Shown one piece after another: positions 20,243-31,901 of a stretch of DNA of 64,000 nucleotides. Positions within the stretch are counted from its first letter, which is position 1, and every line of letters begins with the position of its first letter. The DNA is from Flaveria trinervia (Eukaryota > Streptophyta > Magnoliopsida > Asterales > Asteraceae): contig CM046442.1 of assembly GCA_025506515.1 (NCBI GenBank), positions 107,218,849 through 107,282,848 on the forward strand, read 5' to 3'. Below the pieces are notes generated by a model, which worked only from the letters and a program-made list of their open reading frames with translations, made no database searches and was not told the DNA's origin. The translations under genes were made by a program, and so were the position numbers.

Positions 20243-21768
20243 GTGGTCCCTCCAAACATCATTGCTGCTTTAAAAGACAATAGTTGGATTGAAGCTATGC
20301 AAGAAGAGCTTCAACAATTTAGAAAGCAAAAGGTATGGTCTCTAGTTGATTTGACTGAAGGACAACATCATATTGGCACAAGGTGGCTATACAAAAACAA
20401 ACTGGATGATAAAGGATTATTGTAAGAAACAAAGCAAGTTGATTGCACAAGGATACACACAAGAAGAAGGAATAGATTATGATGAAGTTTTTGCACCAGT
20501 TGCAAGAATTGAGGCAATAAGAGTGTTTCTAGCTTATGCATCATATAAGAAGTTCACTGTGTATCAGATGGATGTCAAGTGTTCATTCCTATATAGGAAG
20601 ATTGATAAGGAAGTTTATGTGTCACAAACCCCTGGTTTTGAAGATCTTTATTTTGCTCATAGGGTATACAAACTAGATAAAGCCTTATATGGTCTTCACC
20701 AAGCACCAAGAAAGTGGTATGAAACACTATCATCTTTCTTGCTCAAGCATGGCTACAAAAGAGGAACCATTGATCAGACACTCTTTCTCAAACAAGAACA
20801 TCAAGATCTCTTAGTTGTTCAAATATATGTTGATGACATCATATTTGCCTCAACTAATAAAAGATTGTGTGTAAATTTCGAAGAGCTGATGAAATCTGAA
20901 TTTCAGATGAGTTCAATGGGTGAATTAACCTTCTTTCTTGGTCATCAAGTTCATCAAAAACCAGATGGGATATTCATCAATCAAGAAAAATACATACATC
21001 AAACTTTGAAGAAATACAATCTTGCTGAAGTATCCTCATGCAAAACACGAGCATCAACAATTGAGAAGATTGTTCCTGATCCTTTAGAAAAATCTATTGA
21101 TCAAAAACTATATAGATCAATGATAGGTTCACTTATGTATCTAACTGCCAGTAGACCTGACATTATGTTTGTTGTGTGTGTGTGCTAGGTACCAATCTGA
21201 TTCAAAGGAGTCTCATCTAAATGCTGTAAAAAGGATCTTTAGATACCTCAAAGGAAAACTAGGACTTGGTCTTTGGTATCCAAAGGATGGAGACTTTACA
21301 CTCTACTCATACTCAGACAGTGACTATGGTGGATGTAACAGTAACAAAAAATCAACAACTGGTGGATGTCAATTCATCGGACCAAGGCTAGTATCATGGC
21401 AGTGCAAGAAACAAACCAATGTATCTGTATCCACAGCTGAGGCTGAGTACATAGCTGCTTCAGCAGGTTGCTCTCGAGTCCTTTGGTTTAAAAACTAATT
21501 GCTTGACAATGGTTACAAGTTCCTTCAAACTCCAATTTATATAGACAGTTCCGCTGCTTTGTTTATAACTGCTAATCCTGTGCAACATAGTAAAACAAAA
21601 CATATTGAGATAAGATATCATTTTCTAAGAGATCGCTCAGAAAAGGGTTTGATTAAGTTAGTCAAAGTGGATACAACAAATCAGCTTGCTGATTTATTCA
21701 CTAAAGCCTTTGATTCAGTCAGATTTAATTTTCTGGTTGAGTCTCTAGGCATGATTAACTTAGATTAA
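20243..21768 (+). pseudogene. Element C reverse transcriptase and RNase H (broken)
   Basis: RVT_2 RT with WIEAMQEELQQF (20285), GTRWLYKNK, then after a frameshift at about 20420 GIDYDEVFAPVAR, YQMDVKCSF, YGLHQAPRKWYE and the active site QIYVDDIIFAS (about 20822). RNase H has SRPDIMFV, a shift at about 21180, then YSDSDYGG, STAEAEYIA, a TAA at 21496 and NPVQHSKTKHIEIRYHF, closing LADLFTKAFDSVRF at 21768. The YVDD box is intact; four frame defects make it inactive. Complete to the pol C-terminus, unlike D. Confidence 0.92.
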
Positions 21769-22736
21769 TCAATTTAAACAAACAAAATACTATGTGTAAT
21801 GATGCTTTAGCATGACATATGCATGGGAAATGATAGTACACTATATCTTTGCATATTCCTGATTTCAAAAATTAACAATAAATCAAAGCAAGTTTCTTTA
21901 TATGTGAGTAGATTTATCTTGAGTGGAAACTACACTGAGTGCATGCCAAACCTAACGCTAAATGATTGTTTGTGGAAAACTTCATTTTGAGAATACAAAG
22001 TGAGTCTTATTCTGATGTGACCAAATCACTCATCTAAACACACTATGTACCAACACTTTATAATAACTATCTTTGCAAATCATACTCTCTCTATTTTGTA
22101 TGAACAAAGACCTGGGTGTATGATCACCATACTGAATTTCAATTACAAAAGGTGAAAAGATCATGATCCTCGTCATCCCTCTGTTTTGTGTGAACAAAGA
22201 CATGGGTTAAAGGCACCTCTGTTTTACATGAGTAAAGACCTGGTGACCTGATGATGATCATATCTAACCTCTCAAAAGAATCCTATGTGATCAATTGTAT
22301 GTTAATCTAGAACTTTTACATCATTACACTAATGAGATACCAATTGCATCTCAAGATAGAACTTATAACTTAAAGTACATAGTCCTTAAGTGTGAAAAAA
22401 TGATGATTTGACTTGCAAAGGGTGGACAAAATATTTGTGAATCAAATGTGAAGCCCATAATAGTTATTTCCAAATCAATCTGAAAACATGATAAACAACA
22501 TGCCTAGTTGATACATGAGCTCTTGTATGGATTTAAGTGGACAATATACTTGCAATTAGAACTTTGTTCAGGTATCAATTCAACAAAATAACTCATCAGG
22601 AAGAGGCTTAGTATTATAGTATGATCCCATCATATGTGAATATATGTCTGCTCATCATCATACAGTTAAATGTCACTCATGTTATTCTTCTTAGAAATTT
22701 ATGATAAATGCTTAATGTCATCATTAATCACAAATT

Positions 22737-22747
22737 TCGGGGGAGTA
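22737..22747 (+). other. Internal purine tract of element C
   Basis: CGGGGGAGTAG about 970 bp after pol, resembling the 3' PPT at 26598 (AAGGGGGAGTA). Candidate second polypurine tract, as in element A. Confidence 0.5.
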
Positions 22748-22980
22748 GAAATACATGAAGTTAAGTTTATCGATCAGCAGCTTTGTCTATGTCATTATCA
22801 ATTTGAAGGAATTGGAATCTGAGCACCATCTTAGCTCCTGGATACATGAAATTTTCTTTATAATCATTTTAAACTTTCTTATGCTAAATTGTCATGTATA
22901 CAAAGTCAACAAGGTCCAAAAGCAATAAATGGTTCTAAGCAATGGACTTGGACCATACAACAATAATTCTCTGCATTGTG

Positions 22981-23040
22981 TCATCTTAAGCATCAGCAAA
23001 AGCTACAGTGCCATCTTAAGCATCAGCAAAAGCTACAGTG
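22981..23040 (+). repeat. 30-bp direct tandem duplication
   Basis: Two adjacent 30-bp units (22981-23010 and 23011-23040), each YCATCTTAAGCATCAGCAAA followed by AGCTACAGTG; they differ only at the first base. Confidence 0.9.
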
Positions 23041-23058
23041 TTGAAAATTTAAATGTTT

Positions 23059-23270
23059 ATCCGTAGATTGGTAAACTACGGATGAACAAAGATTAATAAA
23101 TAATTTAGTTTCATAGTTTGGTAATCTGTGAAAATGTAAGTTATATTTCATCAGCAGATGTCATTAAGTCATTCGCAGATTATTTATGGGATCCGTAGAA
23201 TCTGCGGAAGAATTTGTTGAGGGTCCCACTTCATTAATGTGATAAAATTAAGGTGTCTGAGAGTATAAAT
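23059..23270 (+). promoter_or_regulatory. Internal promoter of element C third ORF
   Basis: TATAAAT at 23264-23270. Upstream lie the inverted repeat ATCCGTAG...CTACGGAT (23059-23083) and ATCCGTAG with CTGCGGAAGAA (about 23191-23211), the same words as C's LTR array. The ATG of the third ORF is 280 bp downstream, after a short intron. Confidence 0.6.
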
Positions 23271-23437
23271 GATGTTGTTTGACTTCTCAAATTCATTATT
23301 TGCTTTTTCAGTTCACTTTTTTAGACCTAGAAAAACACACTCACAACAAACTTTTCCCTCTCTCATAACATTCAAATCTTACCAAATCAAAACATTAAAC
23401 AAACATACATCTATGTTCTTAATCCGCTGTGTTCAAG

Positions 23438-23548
23438 GTAAAACATGTCAAATATTCAAGAATGTGTTTGAGTTTTGTTTAATCTCACAACTGTTCGTAT
23501 TCTCATATCAATAATGTGATTCTAACGAAATATTTTTCTTATGAACAG
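23438..23548 (+). other. Predicted leader intron before element C third ORF
   Basis: Donor GTTCAAG/GTAAAAC (23437/23438) and acceptor TTTTTCTTATGAACAG (ends 23548), directly followed by ATGGATAATCGG. The 111-bp T-rich body fits a plant intron. Same design as A (4664-5202). Confidence 0.6.
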
Positions 23549-26500
23549 ATGGATAATCGGTTTGCGAGAGAGCACAATGTGTGTGCTTTCTTAAACCCAG
23601 AAGACCCTGTTATAGAAGGGTGTCAAGATAATATTTGATATCTAAGAAGATCTAGGTTGTTCTATGCCTTATCAGCAGAGCCTGTGATTCACCAATCGCA
23701 CATCACTGATTTCTGGAACTCCACCCAAATAGAGGGAGATGGTTGAGTTATTGTTGCTCATGTGAATAATCGAAGGCTAAGAATCGATGAACAGACAATA
23801 AGAAGGGTTCTCGAGTTGGGAGATGTAGAAGCTGGTCATCCTGATGTATTCGACAATGAATACATAGAGAAAGTTTTTCTCATGATGGGGTATGATGGTG
23901 ATTTCGAGAAGGGGAAATTAAGAAAGAAGACTCTGCAAACCATACAGATTTCTCTGCCACACTTATCTTAAGTGCATCTCAAACAGAAAATCTGGTCTTG
24001 ACAGATTTTCAAGGCCCATTTCTTCTACGATTATTGGTGTTTTTGAGGAAAGACCTACAATTACACAAAGTACATCTTCAACTGCTTATGTGATCACATC
24101 AAAGTGCAAAAGGATGATAAGATGTATATGTTTCCAAGGTTTGTGCAATTGATTATTAATGCTGATCTGCCTGGAACTACTGTGGATGGTGGTGTGTTCG
24201 TTCAAGCACACCTTGGCAGATCAGTACTGAATAAAATATCCGGGAAATATGAAGGAGGAGATATGCCCATGTTTGCACATGTGGTTGATGCTACTGCAAA
24301 TATTTCTCAAGAGCTTGTGTGGGAAGATCAACAAGAGAACTCTCCAACCAACTCTGTTCAAGACACTCACTCACTAGATATATCACCCATACATCAGCAA
24401 CCTCATCCATCAGTATCTCAACCATAATCACCAGCTAGCCAAAATACAGAACCATTCTCTCCATTTCACCATCAATCACCAAATCAACAACAAACATCCC
24501 AACCACAATCACCAGCCAACCAAAACACAGAACCAATTTCTCCTATCTACCATCAATCACCAAATCAGCATCAAATGCAACATTTTCAACAACCTCCAAA
24601 TCCAGAAAATTCATCCATTGAGAGCATTTATACTGGGAAGACAGATTTAGCCTCATAAGCAAGTACAGTTCAACTTTCATTAACCAAAAATGAATCCCCC
24701 ATACTCTCAAATGAAACTGAACCAGTCTCTCTGGTCACTGATCAACAACAACAACAACAACCACATCAAGAACTGGAAGTCCAAGTTATTGAGTCCAGTT
24801 CAAGCTCAGTAAGTGTAGCCCATGAAGAAGTAAATGTTGATGATATTGCTTCTCAACATTAGGAAGAAGAAGTAAATGTTAATGTGATTGCATACAATGA
24901 AGATGATCTAAGTGATTCTGACATCCCCGTTAGAAAGAGTTATCTGGTTGTTGAATACAACAAGCTTGTTCTAAAGTCCAACAATAGAAAACAAAGAATA
25001 CAAGAGCTAAAAGGAATAATTGCAAGAAAGGATGAAATGCTGATGTAACTAGAATCAAGAATCAAAAGCTTTAGAGAAGATGTCGTGTGCAATAATGAAG
25101 TGATTGATGCCCTTCTTCAACAAGACTCTAAACTCAAAGAAGCAGTAAAGAAAGAGAAAGATGAAATGAGAAGCTAAAAGTGAAAATTGATCAAATCAAT
25201 GACACTCTCTATGATCAATCAGCTCTGTTGAGAAGAAAAGAAGAAGAGATTGATGAACTAAAAATGAAGATATGTGCTCTTGAATCAAACCAACCAAAGA
25301 AACCTGCTGAATCTTCTAAGCAACTCATTCAATACTCAAGGAAGAGGAAGTATTTGGGCTCAACAAAGATTCAAGTAATCAATGTTGAAGATTCTCCTAA
25401 ACGGTCAAGGCATACCTCTTCTGAGCACACTCCTTCTATGGAAAATTCAATATCAAAGCAAGATGCTATTGATGAATCTGAGAGTGATGCTGAACGGAAA
25501 GAGCTGATTGAAGATGAACCTAACAAAGCTCAAGAAGAATCAAAGACTGATGTTCTTCTTACAACAAAAGACATCATGGAAGAGAGGCCTGAGTCATCTA
25601 TGTTTATGACCCTAATCAATCATGGGTTCCTATTTGACATGGTTGAAAGAATGAACTTGACTGAGATGAAAGATATGTTGAAAGAGTTTGAGCTTGCTAG
25701 GTTCATAATTCCAAACTGTGACTATGAAGCATTCACCACTTTTCAAGCCATTCAGAAAATCCAAAAAGATCTAGGCCATTGTGACACTACTAAACTCACC
25801 ATGTACAATATGGTATGTTGGCTTCAGGGACATAATTACAAGGATCAAGAGCTTAAAGGAAGAAGTGTTAGTGAACTAAGAAGAATGATGCAACATGTAA
25901 TGAATGTTGAACTTGATACTGGAGTCAGATTCAATTTTGAAGCTCTAAACCCATCATTTGAGCAACAAAGCAAACTCTCTGCTGATCTTATAACTATTGA
26001 ATCTAAAGATCAGCATAAAGGCAAAGACAAACTGATAAGAGAACCAAGGGCAGTCATTCCTAGGAAAGTGTGGTCCTTAGGAACAACTGTCAGAGAGATC
26101 ACTGAATAGAAATCAACTCTCATAGAGCTATATGATCATATCACAACCCCCAGTTTTGAGGAAGAGAACAGGATTATGGCCTGGAATTTGATCATATCAC
26201 AACCCCCAAAATGCTTCATCCAAGCTACACATCATTCTTACATGATAATTCTTCCCAAGTTGACAGATGAAAAAGCTTAGAATGACTTATGCTTATACAT
26301 TCATATGATAAAAGTTGTGGATAAGCTGCATGCTAAAGCATACAAAAGAAGAAGATATAATGCTGGGATGCTGAAGGGAACTGACATTAAGGATATATCA
26401 AAACTGAGAATATCAGAATAGGATGAGCTAGAGATTGTTAACAATCAATGTGTTGTGGAAACACTCACCACATAAGAAGACATTTTGGGCCTAAGTTTTG

Positions 26501-26591
26501 AGACTCTGAAGAGGACATCATACTTTAACAAAAGGATGGTGGCAAGGATGAAAGAACTTTCAGTTTTGAAGAACTGATTACAAGTATCTAA
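23549..26591 (+). pseudogene. Element C third ORF, unknown function, broken
   Basis: Starts MDNRFAREHNVCAFLNP. The N-terminal domain shares with A, D and B a W-containing block (ITDFWNSTQI), RRVLELGD.EAGHP and MFPRFVQLIIN (24127-24160). Stops at about 23638, 23743 and 23970 break it. The middle (24430-24880) is Pro/Gln/Ser-rich. A charged coiled-coil-like part (24900-25290) follows, then an open 309-codon stretch (25180-26109) with KRKYLGS and a basic KRSRH patch that could be a nuclear localisation signal. The C-terminal domain, with FELARFIIPN and ELRRMMQHV, shows no obvious match to A/D by eye. Ends TAA at 26589-26591, just before the PPT. Function unknown; nuclear location is inference. 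Confidence 0.7.
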
Positions 26592-26607
26592 GCCTAAGGG
26601 GGAGTAT
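26592..26607 (+). other. Polypurine tract of element C
   Basis: GCCTAAGGGGGAGTAT immediately before the 3' LTR TGTTAGGTCTAGG. Confidence 0.85.
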
Positions 26608-27506
26608 TGTTAGGTCTAGGATCAGTAGATCTAGTCAATTTTGTATAGGCTTAGTACTTGAATTAATATTTGTAATGAATGGTTGTAATTCATTATTGTG
26701 CATGCATTATATATATAGGTTAACCCATTTATATGTGTGTTAATTTATGTATGGTTGCACGTACGAACATTATACTTGGTCAATTTCTGAATTTGACCAA
26801 GTGTAAAAAACATCTACGGATGAACAGTTTGTTCTTCCGTAGATATGTTTCTTATAAGTAAACTTACATCCAAGAAGTCCTACGGAAGAACAAATCAGCT
26901 TCGGAAGAACAAGATTCCTACGGAAGAACAAATCATCTACGGAAGAACAAGACTTCTACGGAAGAACAAATTCCTACGGAATACACTATTCCTACGGAGT
27001 CCAAACACTTGTATATAACAAGTGTTACAAGTCAACAAGTCAAAAAGGTAGTTATGCGAATCCCAAGAAATCCGATGATTCTTGAACTGAAACAAATCAA
27101 ATCCCAAGACATACGGTGTTTCCTGTAACAGAAACATCATTGTCTATATATATGGATCCTAGGTTTCGATTCAAGGACGATTGATTAGACGATTGATTAA
27201 ATGGCAACAACAATAGCAATATAACAAACAGCGAACATCACATCAATTCACTCAATCAAACCCTAGCAGCCATCACATCTTTCATAACAAACTTTGATAT
27301 CATTCATTCATTATTTTGTAATCATTAACATATTTTAATGAAATACATAATATTCATTAATTGTGTTTCTGTTAGTGTGTTCTTGAATCTTCATTGATAT
27401 TGAAATTTAATACAAAACAATTAAATCAAACCAACGTTGATTCCGCAAACGTTGACTTGTCTTCGACCAACACTGATAATTCTTGACTGCGATCCTTGGA
27501 TTCACA
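26608..27506 (+). repeat. Element C 3' LTR
   Basis: TGTTAGGTCT to GGATTCACA, 899 bp, with TG...CA ends. It contains a strong hairpin ATCTACGGATGAACA...TGTTCTTCCGTAGAT (26812-26844) and CGGA cores at 26883, 26902, 26921, 26940, 26959, 26977 and 26995 (steps 19, 19, 19, 19, 18, 18). TATATATATA lies at about 27145. Confidence 0.9.
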
Positions 27507-27511
27507 GTAAC

Positions 27512-27563
27512 ACATGATAGACATTTGCATTAAGTTCCTAAACTAGGTACATATGTATCAACA
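27512..27563 (-). repeat. Element D 3' LTR, remaining end
   Basis: Runs to TGTATCAACA, next to the D polypurine tract. CATTAAGTTC, ACTAGG and CATATGTATC match the A LTR start in reverse. It is separated from 13012-13694 by element C and its duplication GTAAC (27507-27511). Confidence 0.85.
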
Positions 27564-27574
27564 AACTCCCCCGT
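27564..27574 (-). other. Polypurine tract of element D
   Basis: Minus strand ACGGGGGAGTT directly before the LTR start TGTTGATACATATG. Confidence 0.85.
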
Positions 27575-27588
27575 GGACCTAGTTTACA

Positions 27589-29132
27589 TCATTGTCTAAC
27601 ATTCTTCATTAGTTCTTCAAATTTCTTGTACTTTTCCTCTCTTGTAACTCTGACATGTATCTGGAATGCAAAACATAGTCGTATCACATTCCAGAACTGA
27701 AGGGCTCGTACTATATCTTGTGAGTCATAGAATAGTGGCCGCTTGTATAAGGTATAGACATCATTTTCAGATAAGTTGGTCAGCCACATAGGGTTGAACA
27801 CCCGGATAGTTTCCATTTTGCTCTCTCTTTGTAAGACTATGACCGCTTCACCTATTCTCCAATCATAATACCACCACTTGAAGTATGGAGTGAAGTCCTG
27901 TGACATTTCCCTTAGAGGGATTTTGGACATTGTACGCGGAGAAGTCCACTTCAGCACTACCTTAGGCTTTCCAGAAATGGGATCCACTTCAGTCCTTCTG
28001 ATGTACCTCTTGGATTGTTGAGGTCTGAAGTTTACCCACCTAGTGTGGTATTCTTTTCTTAGTGCAGCCTCAAACCAGACTGACATTTTCCTCAGATCAG
28101 CATATAACAACTTTAGGCGTGCCAGCTGGTTGAGCTCAAAACCAGGGAGAGTCTTCAGATCGTGTGGAAATCTAAAGTTCTCAATTCCCTTCTCTCTCTT
28201 AACTGCATACACATTCAGATCCTCAAAATATGCCCATGCAATGTTCTTGCCCAACACATTTAGGTGTTTCTTGACTTTGTACAGCTTGGTGTAGGCATTT
28301 GGCTTTTGTGAAGTGCGTAGGGCTCAGATCTCAGCAAAACAAGCCGCCTATTCAGCCTTCTTGATATCAACATTAGCGTCCGAGGCTTGGGCTTGGCTCT
28401 CATTCTTATCTGTCTCTTTCTCCATCTCATCCAGCTTGTCAAATGTAGCACTGCCGAGAGTGTCACCCAAGTTGGGGATCACATTGCCCTCTCGGTCAGT
28501 GTACTCTGGATAATGCTCAGCGGTGACATCCTCAATCTCTATTTCATCTACGTCATTGATCTCATCATCACTTGTCACATGAAAAGTAGGCATATCTTTG
28601 ACAATCTCATCTAGGTTTAGCCTGAACATCTTAGCAAGTTGCTCGTTCGTCATGTCATGTATGATTTCTCCTTCTTCGGGAGTATAGCTCACCGAACTTC
28701 TGACTATCCTTTGCAAATCAAGAATCATTAGGAGTTGAGACTTGATTTGCTGTAGAGGAGCATCATCATATTCATCTTGATGAGATGTTTGATCTGCAAG
28801 ATTTATACATTTAAAGCACATCAATCATTAGTAATTAATCAAAACATTCAAATATTTGATAAAGATATATAAACATTAATTACAGAATTTTAATACAATA
28901 TTCAAGTACAAAAGTTTCAAATATATAAGCATCTAATCACTACTTTTGTCTGGAATTGTTGGCTTCTCAGCAGGTGGGGCAGAGGATGATGCTCCTTGGT
29001 CTTGATTTTTCTTTGTCCTTCTCTCTTGACCTTGTGCTGAGGCAGATGCAGCTGCATCTCCTTCTTCATCATTATCATCATCTTTCTTTGCCCTAGGTCC
29101 TTCATCTTCACTAGTCTCATCATCATCACTAT

Positions 29133-29167
<35 letters not shown>

Positions 29168-30838
29168 TCACCCTCTCTAATCTTCAAAGGCTCTTCTTTA
29201 GATCCTTTCAGTTTGAGCATGATCATCCTATTTGAGGCGTCCAACTCCTCAATTTTCTTCACTGATTGGTTATTGTGCTCCTGAAGTTAGGTAATTTGTT
29301 GTGCTTGCTAGCAAATCTGTTGTGCTTGAGTAGCATTTAGCTCCACAAGCTGACTTAGCTGAGTAGCTTTTTCCTCGTCAGCAGCTAATAGCTTCAGCAC
29401 CATCCGGTTTAGTGTCGCCAGCTATTCCTCTACCCAAATGGAGGGTAGAGTGGATCCAGTGGTGAAGGTGGTGGGGGATGATGGACCTGCTTGGTGGCTG
29501 GTGGTGGTAGTGGTAGATGTGCTGAATATGGGCAGTGGGATAGTGGTGGATGGTGAGTTGGTGGGTAGAGGTGGTTGGGAAAGTAGTAGTAGTGGTTAGG
29601 GGTGTGGAACTAGTGGTGGTAGTTGTGGTGGATATGGTGGTGGCTGTAGTAGTAGTGGTGGTGGCTATGGCAGTAGTGGTGGTCAATGTAAATCTTGGCC
29701 TTTTACCCTTTTTGCCATAGGGGTGAGCCATCCTTTTCTTCCTGGATCCTTTAGAACCAGAGGCTCCCCTTAGGCTACTGGGAAGGTTCGAGGTATAAAA
29801 TGGATCTGTATCAGCAATAACAACATCCCCGGACTCCACTTGGCGTCCACCAATCACCCTGAGCCCTTTCTCCGTGGCTACGACCCGCTCCCCGCCGTTC
29901 ACACCAGAGGCTCTTCGTCAAACTCCTCCTCCTCTTCCATCTGGAAATCAGGGTGAATGGAAGCAGACTCGGGTCCACCCTGACCATCACCTCCTTAACC
30001 AGCATCGTGATCATCACCATCAAAATCATCAAAGGGTAGAGCAATCTGCTCAACATCTGAATCACTATCGTCATGGTGCCACTTCCTCCTCACTGGCGCC
30101 ACATAGTCATCTCGGGCCAGATGCCCAAACAACCTCCTCACCGGGGGCTTCACCTGCTTGCCCCGATAGACCTTCATCCTCCCGAGGGTGGTGTCATCCA
30201 TGACCTTAAGAGTAACTGCATCATGACTCTTCTTAGGTAATCTGGGGTACATGCAGAAGCCTTCCTTGCCTATGGCCTCTATGTTCTCGATCAGATAGGA
30301 GAAGATCATGCGAGAGAAACTAAACGGATGGTTCAGTACCCGTGCAATGAATCTGGATTTGGTCGGAGAGGTCGTCAAATCCTCCACCCCTGTAGGCAAT
30401 GCACTTTAGGATCACATGTGCCAAATACTTAAATTGGGGGCACATGTTGCTCTTGTTCACTACTCCGGCATTTGAGTCGCCGGCGTACTTGATCCTCATA
30501 AAGCATCCCGGGACAGTCAGGGGATGCAACTTAGTTGGGTGGCTTCCATTCTCACCCAGACCTAGGACCCGCCTCAAGTCCTTCTCAATGATCACTACCT
30601 CTTGACCCAATATGGAGCTCCAAATACAATAGGGCTCAACTGATCTATCAACCCTGGTACTCTCCCAGAATGCCTACTGGATAGACCTGTAAGGTGTGCA
30701 CAGAGTCGATATTGCCTTGAAGATCTGTGATCGGCACAGAAAAGCTATAATCCCTGAGAACTCAATAGCGTTCCGGGATGTAGGATCAAGGTGTGCACAG
30801 ATGTTGTGCTAGGTGTTTATAGTCCACCTTTTTATCAT
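27589..30838 (-). pseudogene. Element D third ORF, unknown function, broken
   Basis: Same protein as A's 5207-8617. ATG at 30838, an early TAG, then the N-domain: RSIQ.AFWES, RRVLGLGENGSHPTKLHPL, KYLAHVILKC and FSRMIFSYLIENIEA. MYPR (about 30250) is followed by an in-frame loss of about 12 residues that A keeps. Then an acidic patch, a Thr-rich tract (29700-29430), a coiled-coil-like part (29390-29180), an Asp/Glu run (29180-29100), the intron 28943-28794 and an intact-looking C-terminal domain (28257-27589, 222 codons) with YFEDLNVYAVKREKG, YHTRWVNF, PYFKWWYYDWRIGE and EELMKNVRQ. Strong conservation of this domain between two old copies suggests past selection. Function unknown. Confidence 0.75.
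28794..28943 (-). other. Conserved intron inside element D third ORF
   Basis: Minus strand donor GACAAAA/GTAGTG (28944/28943) and acceptor AAATCTTGCAG/ATCAAAC (28794/28793). Without splicing the frame hits TAG within four codons. With splicing, ...IPDK joins NQTSHQDEYDDAPLQQIK in one open frame. A has the same intron at the same codon. Confidence 0.72.
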
Positions 30839-30842
30839 GTTT

Positions 30843-31293
30843 TTGTAACATAAGACACATAAACATCAGATTAATCCATAACAAAAACACTTGAAGCTTA
30901 ACCTATTTTGAATCTAGTCTGGTTCAATCATGCTATTGAACCATACAACTGAGTTCAGTCAGTTGATTGAGTATGCGACTGAGTTCAATCGGGCGACTGA
31001 GCATGCGGCTGAATCAATCGGGCGATTGAAGTTCATTCGGAGTGACCAGTCGCATAGTTCTCTATTCGACACTTTAAACCCCGAATCTAGGTCAAAACTT
31101 GAAGGTAGACGTTGTGTGTAGACTCTTTAGACTCACAGGAACCCTAATTGTCATAGTATGTCTTTCATTTTAACCATTATGCACATTTATATGGTCTATT
31201 TATTGTTGTTACCGATTTCTTGATTTTTAAATAATTTGGTCTGTTAGGGTTTGAATACACCGCGTATGTTGTGCGATTTCTATCACTCTTTAC
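30843..31293 (-). other. Predicted leader intron before element D third ORF, acceptor lost
   Basis: Donor CTGCAG/GTAAAGAG (31294/31293) is intact. Where A has TTTTACAG the D sequence reads TGTTACAA, so the acceptor appears mutated. CAGTCG-type motifs (30930-31050) lie inside, as in A. Confidence 0.5.
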
Positions 31294-31432
31294 CTGCAGA
31301 TGATTCAAAAACACGTCAGTAACACAATGGCGGTGAGAAATCAACTCAATCAGATTTTGGTAGAGTGTTTGTGCTTTCGGACGATTTTAGGGCAATTGAG
31401 GGGTGATGAGGAGATACGACTGACTTTAGCCC

Positions 31433-31687
31433 TATTTATATTGATTTTATCTTCAGTCGGGCGACTGGACCTATTCGCACGCTTCATTTGGGCGACTGGG
31501 TCTCAATCGTGCCACTGGCTCAGTCGGTTTCATTCATTCATGGACTGGGGTTCAGTCGTATGACTGACTTAGTCGGTCACCTCCATTCGTACGATTGGAT
31601 CATACTCATGATCCAATCATGCGAATGGTTTAATCTCATGCTCCATTCGTGCAACTAGTCCATACTTATGGTCCAGTCATGCGAATG
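31433..31687 (-). promoter_or_regulatory. Internal promoter of element D third ORF: nine phased palindromes and TATA
   Basis: TATAAATA on the minus strand (31440-31433), a 13-bp gap, then palindromic 14-mers starting (plus coordinates) at 31454, 31485, 31504, 31534, 31553, 31584, 31614, 31644 and 31674: steps 31, 19, 30, 19, 31, 30, 30, 30. CAGTCGGGCGACTG at 31454 is the best copy. This reproduces the LTR promoter layout 30 kb away from either LTR's present position. Confidence 0.75.
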
Positions 31688-31763
31688 ACTCTGACCTGTT
31701 AATTTGACCTTATTCACTTTCAAACACTTATCCTGTTAACAGTAGATAAAACATTATCAGCAA

Positions 31764-31901
31764 TGATCATCTCAGACATGACCCTTTTAATTTGAAAACA
31801 ACTATTGGTCACCTCAGACGTGATCTTTTTACTTAAAATGATTTGTCACCTCAGACTTGACTCAATTTATTTTTGAATGTTTTGGTCACCTCAGACGTGA
31901 C
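31764..31901 (-). repeat. Four-copy GTCAC-CTCAGAC-GTGAC array (element D)
   Basis: Copies at about 31764, 31807, 31845 and 31885, each GTCAC/GATCA, CTCAGAC, then GTGAC or a near match. It is the inverted equivalent of A's 4241-4372 and lies just beyond the palindrome array. Confidence 0.75.

Larger units (their letters stand above)
21769..23040 (+). other. Element C non-coding gap after pol
   Basis: No coding similarity is visible. It holds three related units of the form CTCTGTTTTGTGTGAACAAAGA-CCTGGG at about 22085, 22175 and 22218, a purine tract at 22737-22747 and a perfect-looking 30-bp tandem duplication at 22981-23040. The position is equivalent to 2842-4240 in A. Confidence 0.65.
13695..27506 (+). 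mobile_element. Element C: second Sirevirus-type Ty1/copia family, inserted in D's 3' LTR
   Basis: A full-length + strand element: LTR 13695-14577, gag 14803-18170, pol 18188-21768, non-coding gap with internal promoter (23264), third ORF 23549-26591, PPT, and LTR 26608-27506. LTRs are similar but not identical, with scattered substitutions every few tens of bases. All ORFs carry stops. Its LTRs and motif array differ from those of A/D and B. Confidence 0.92.
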
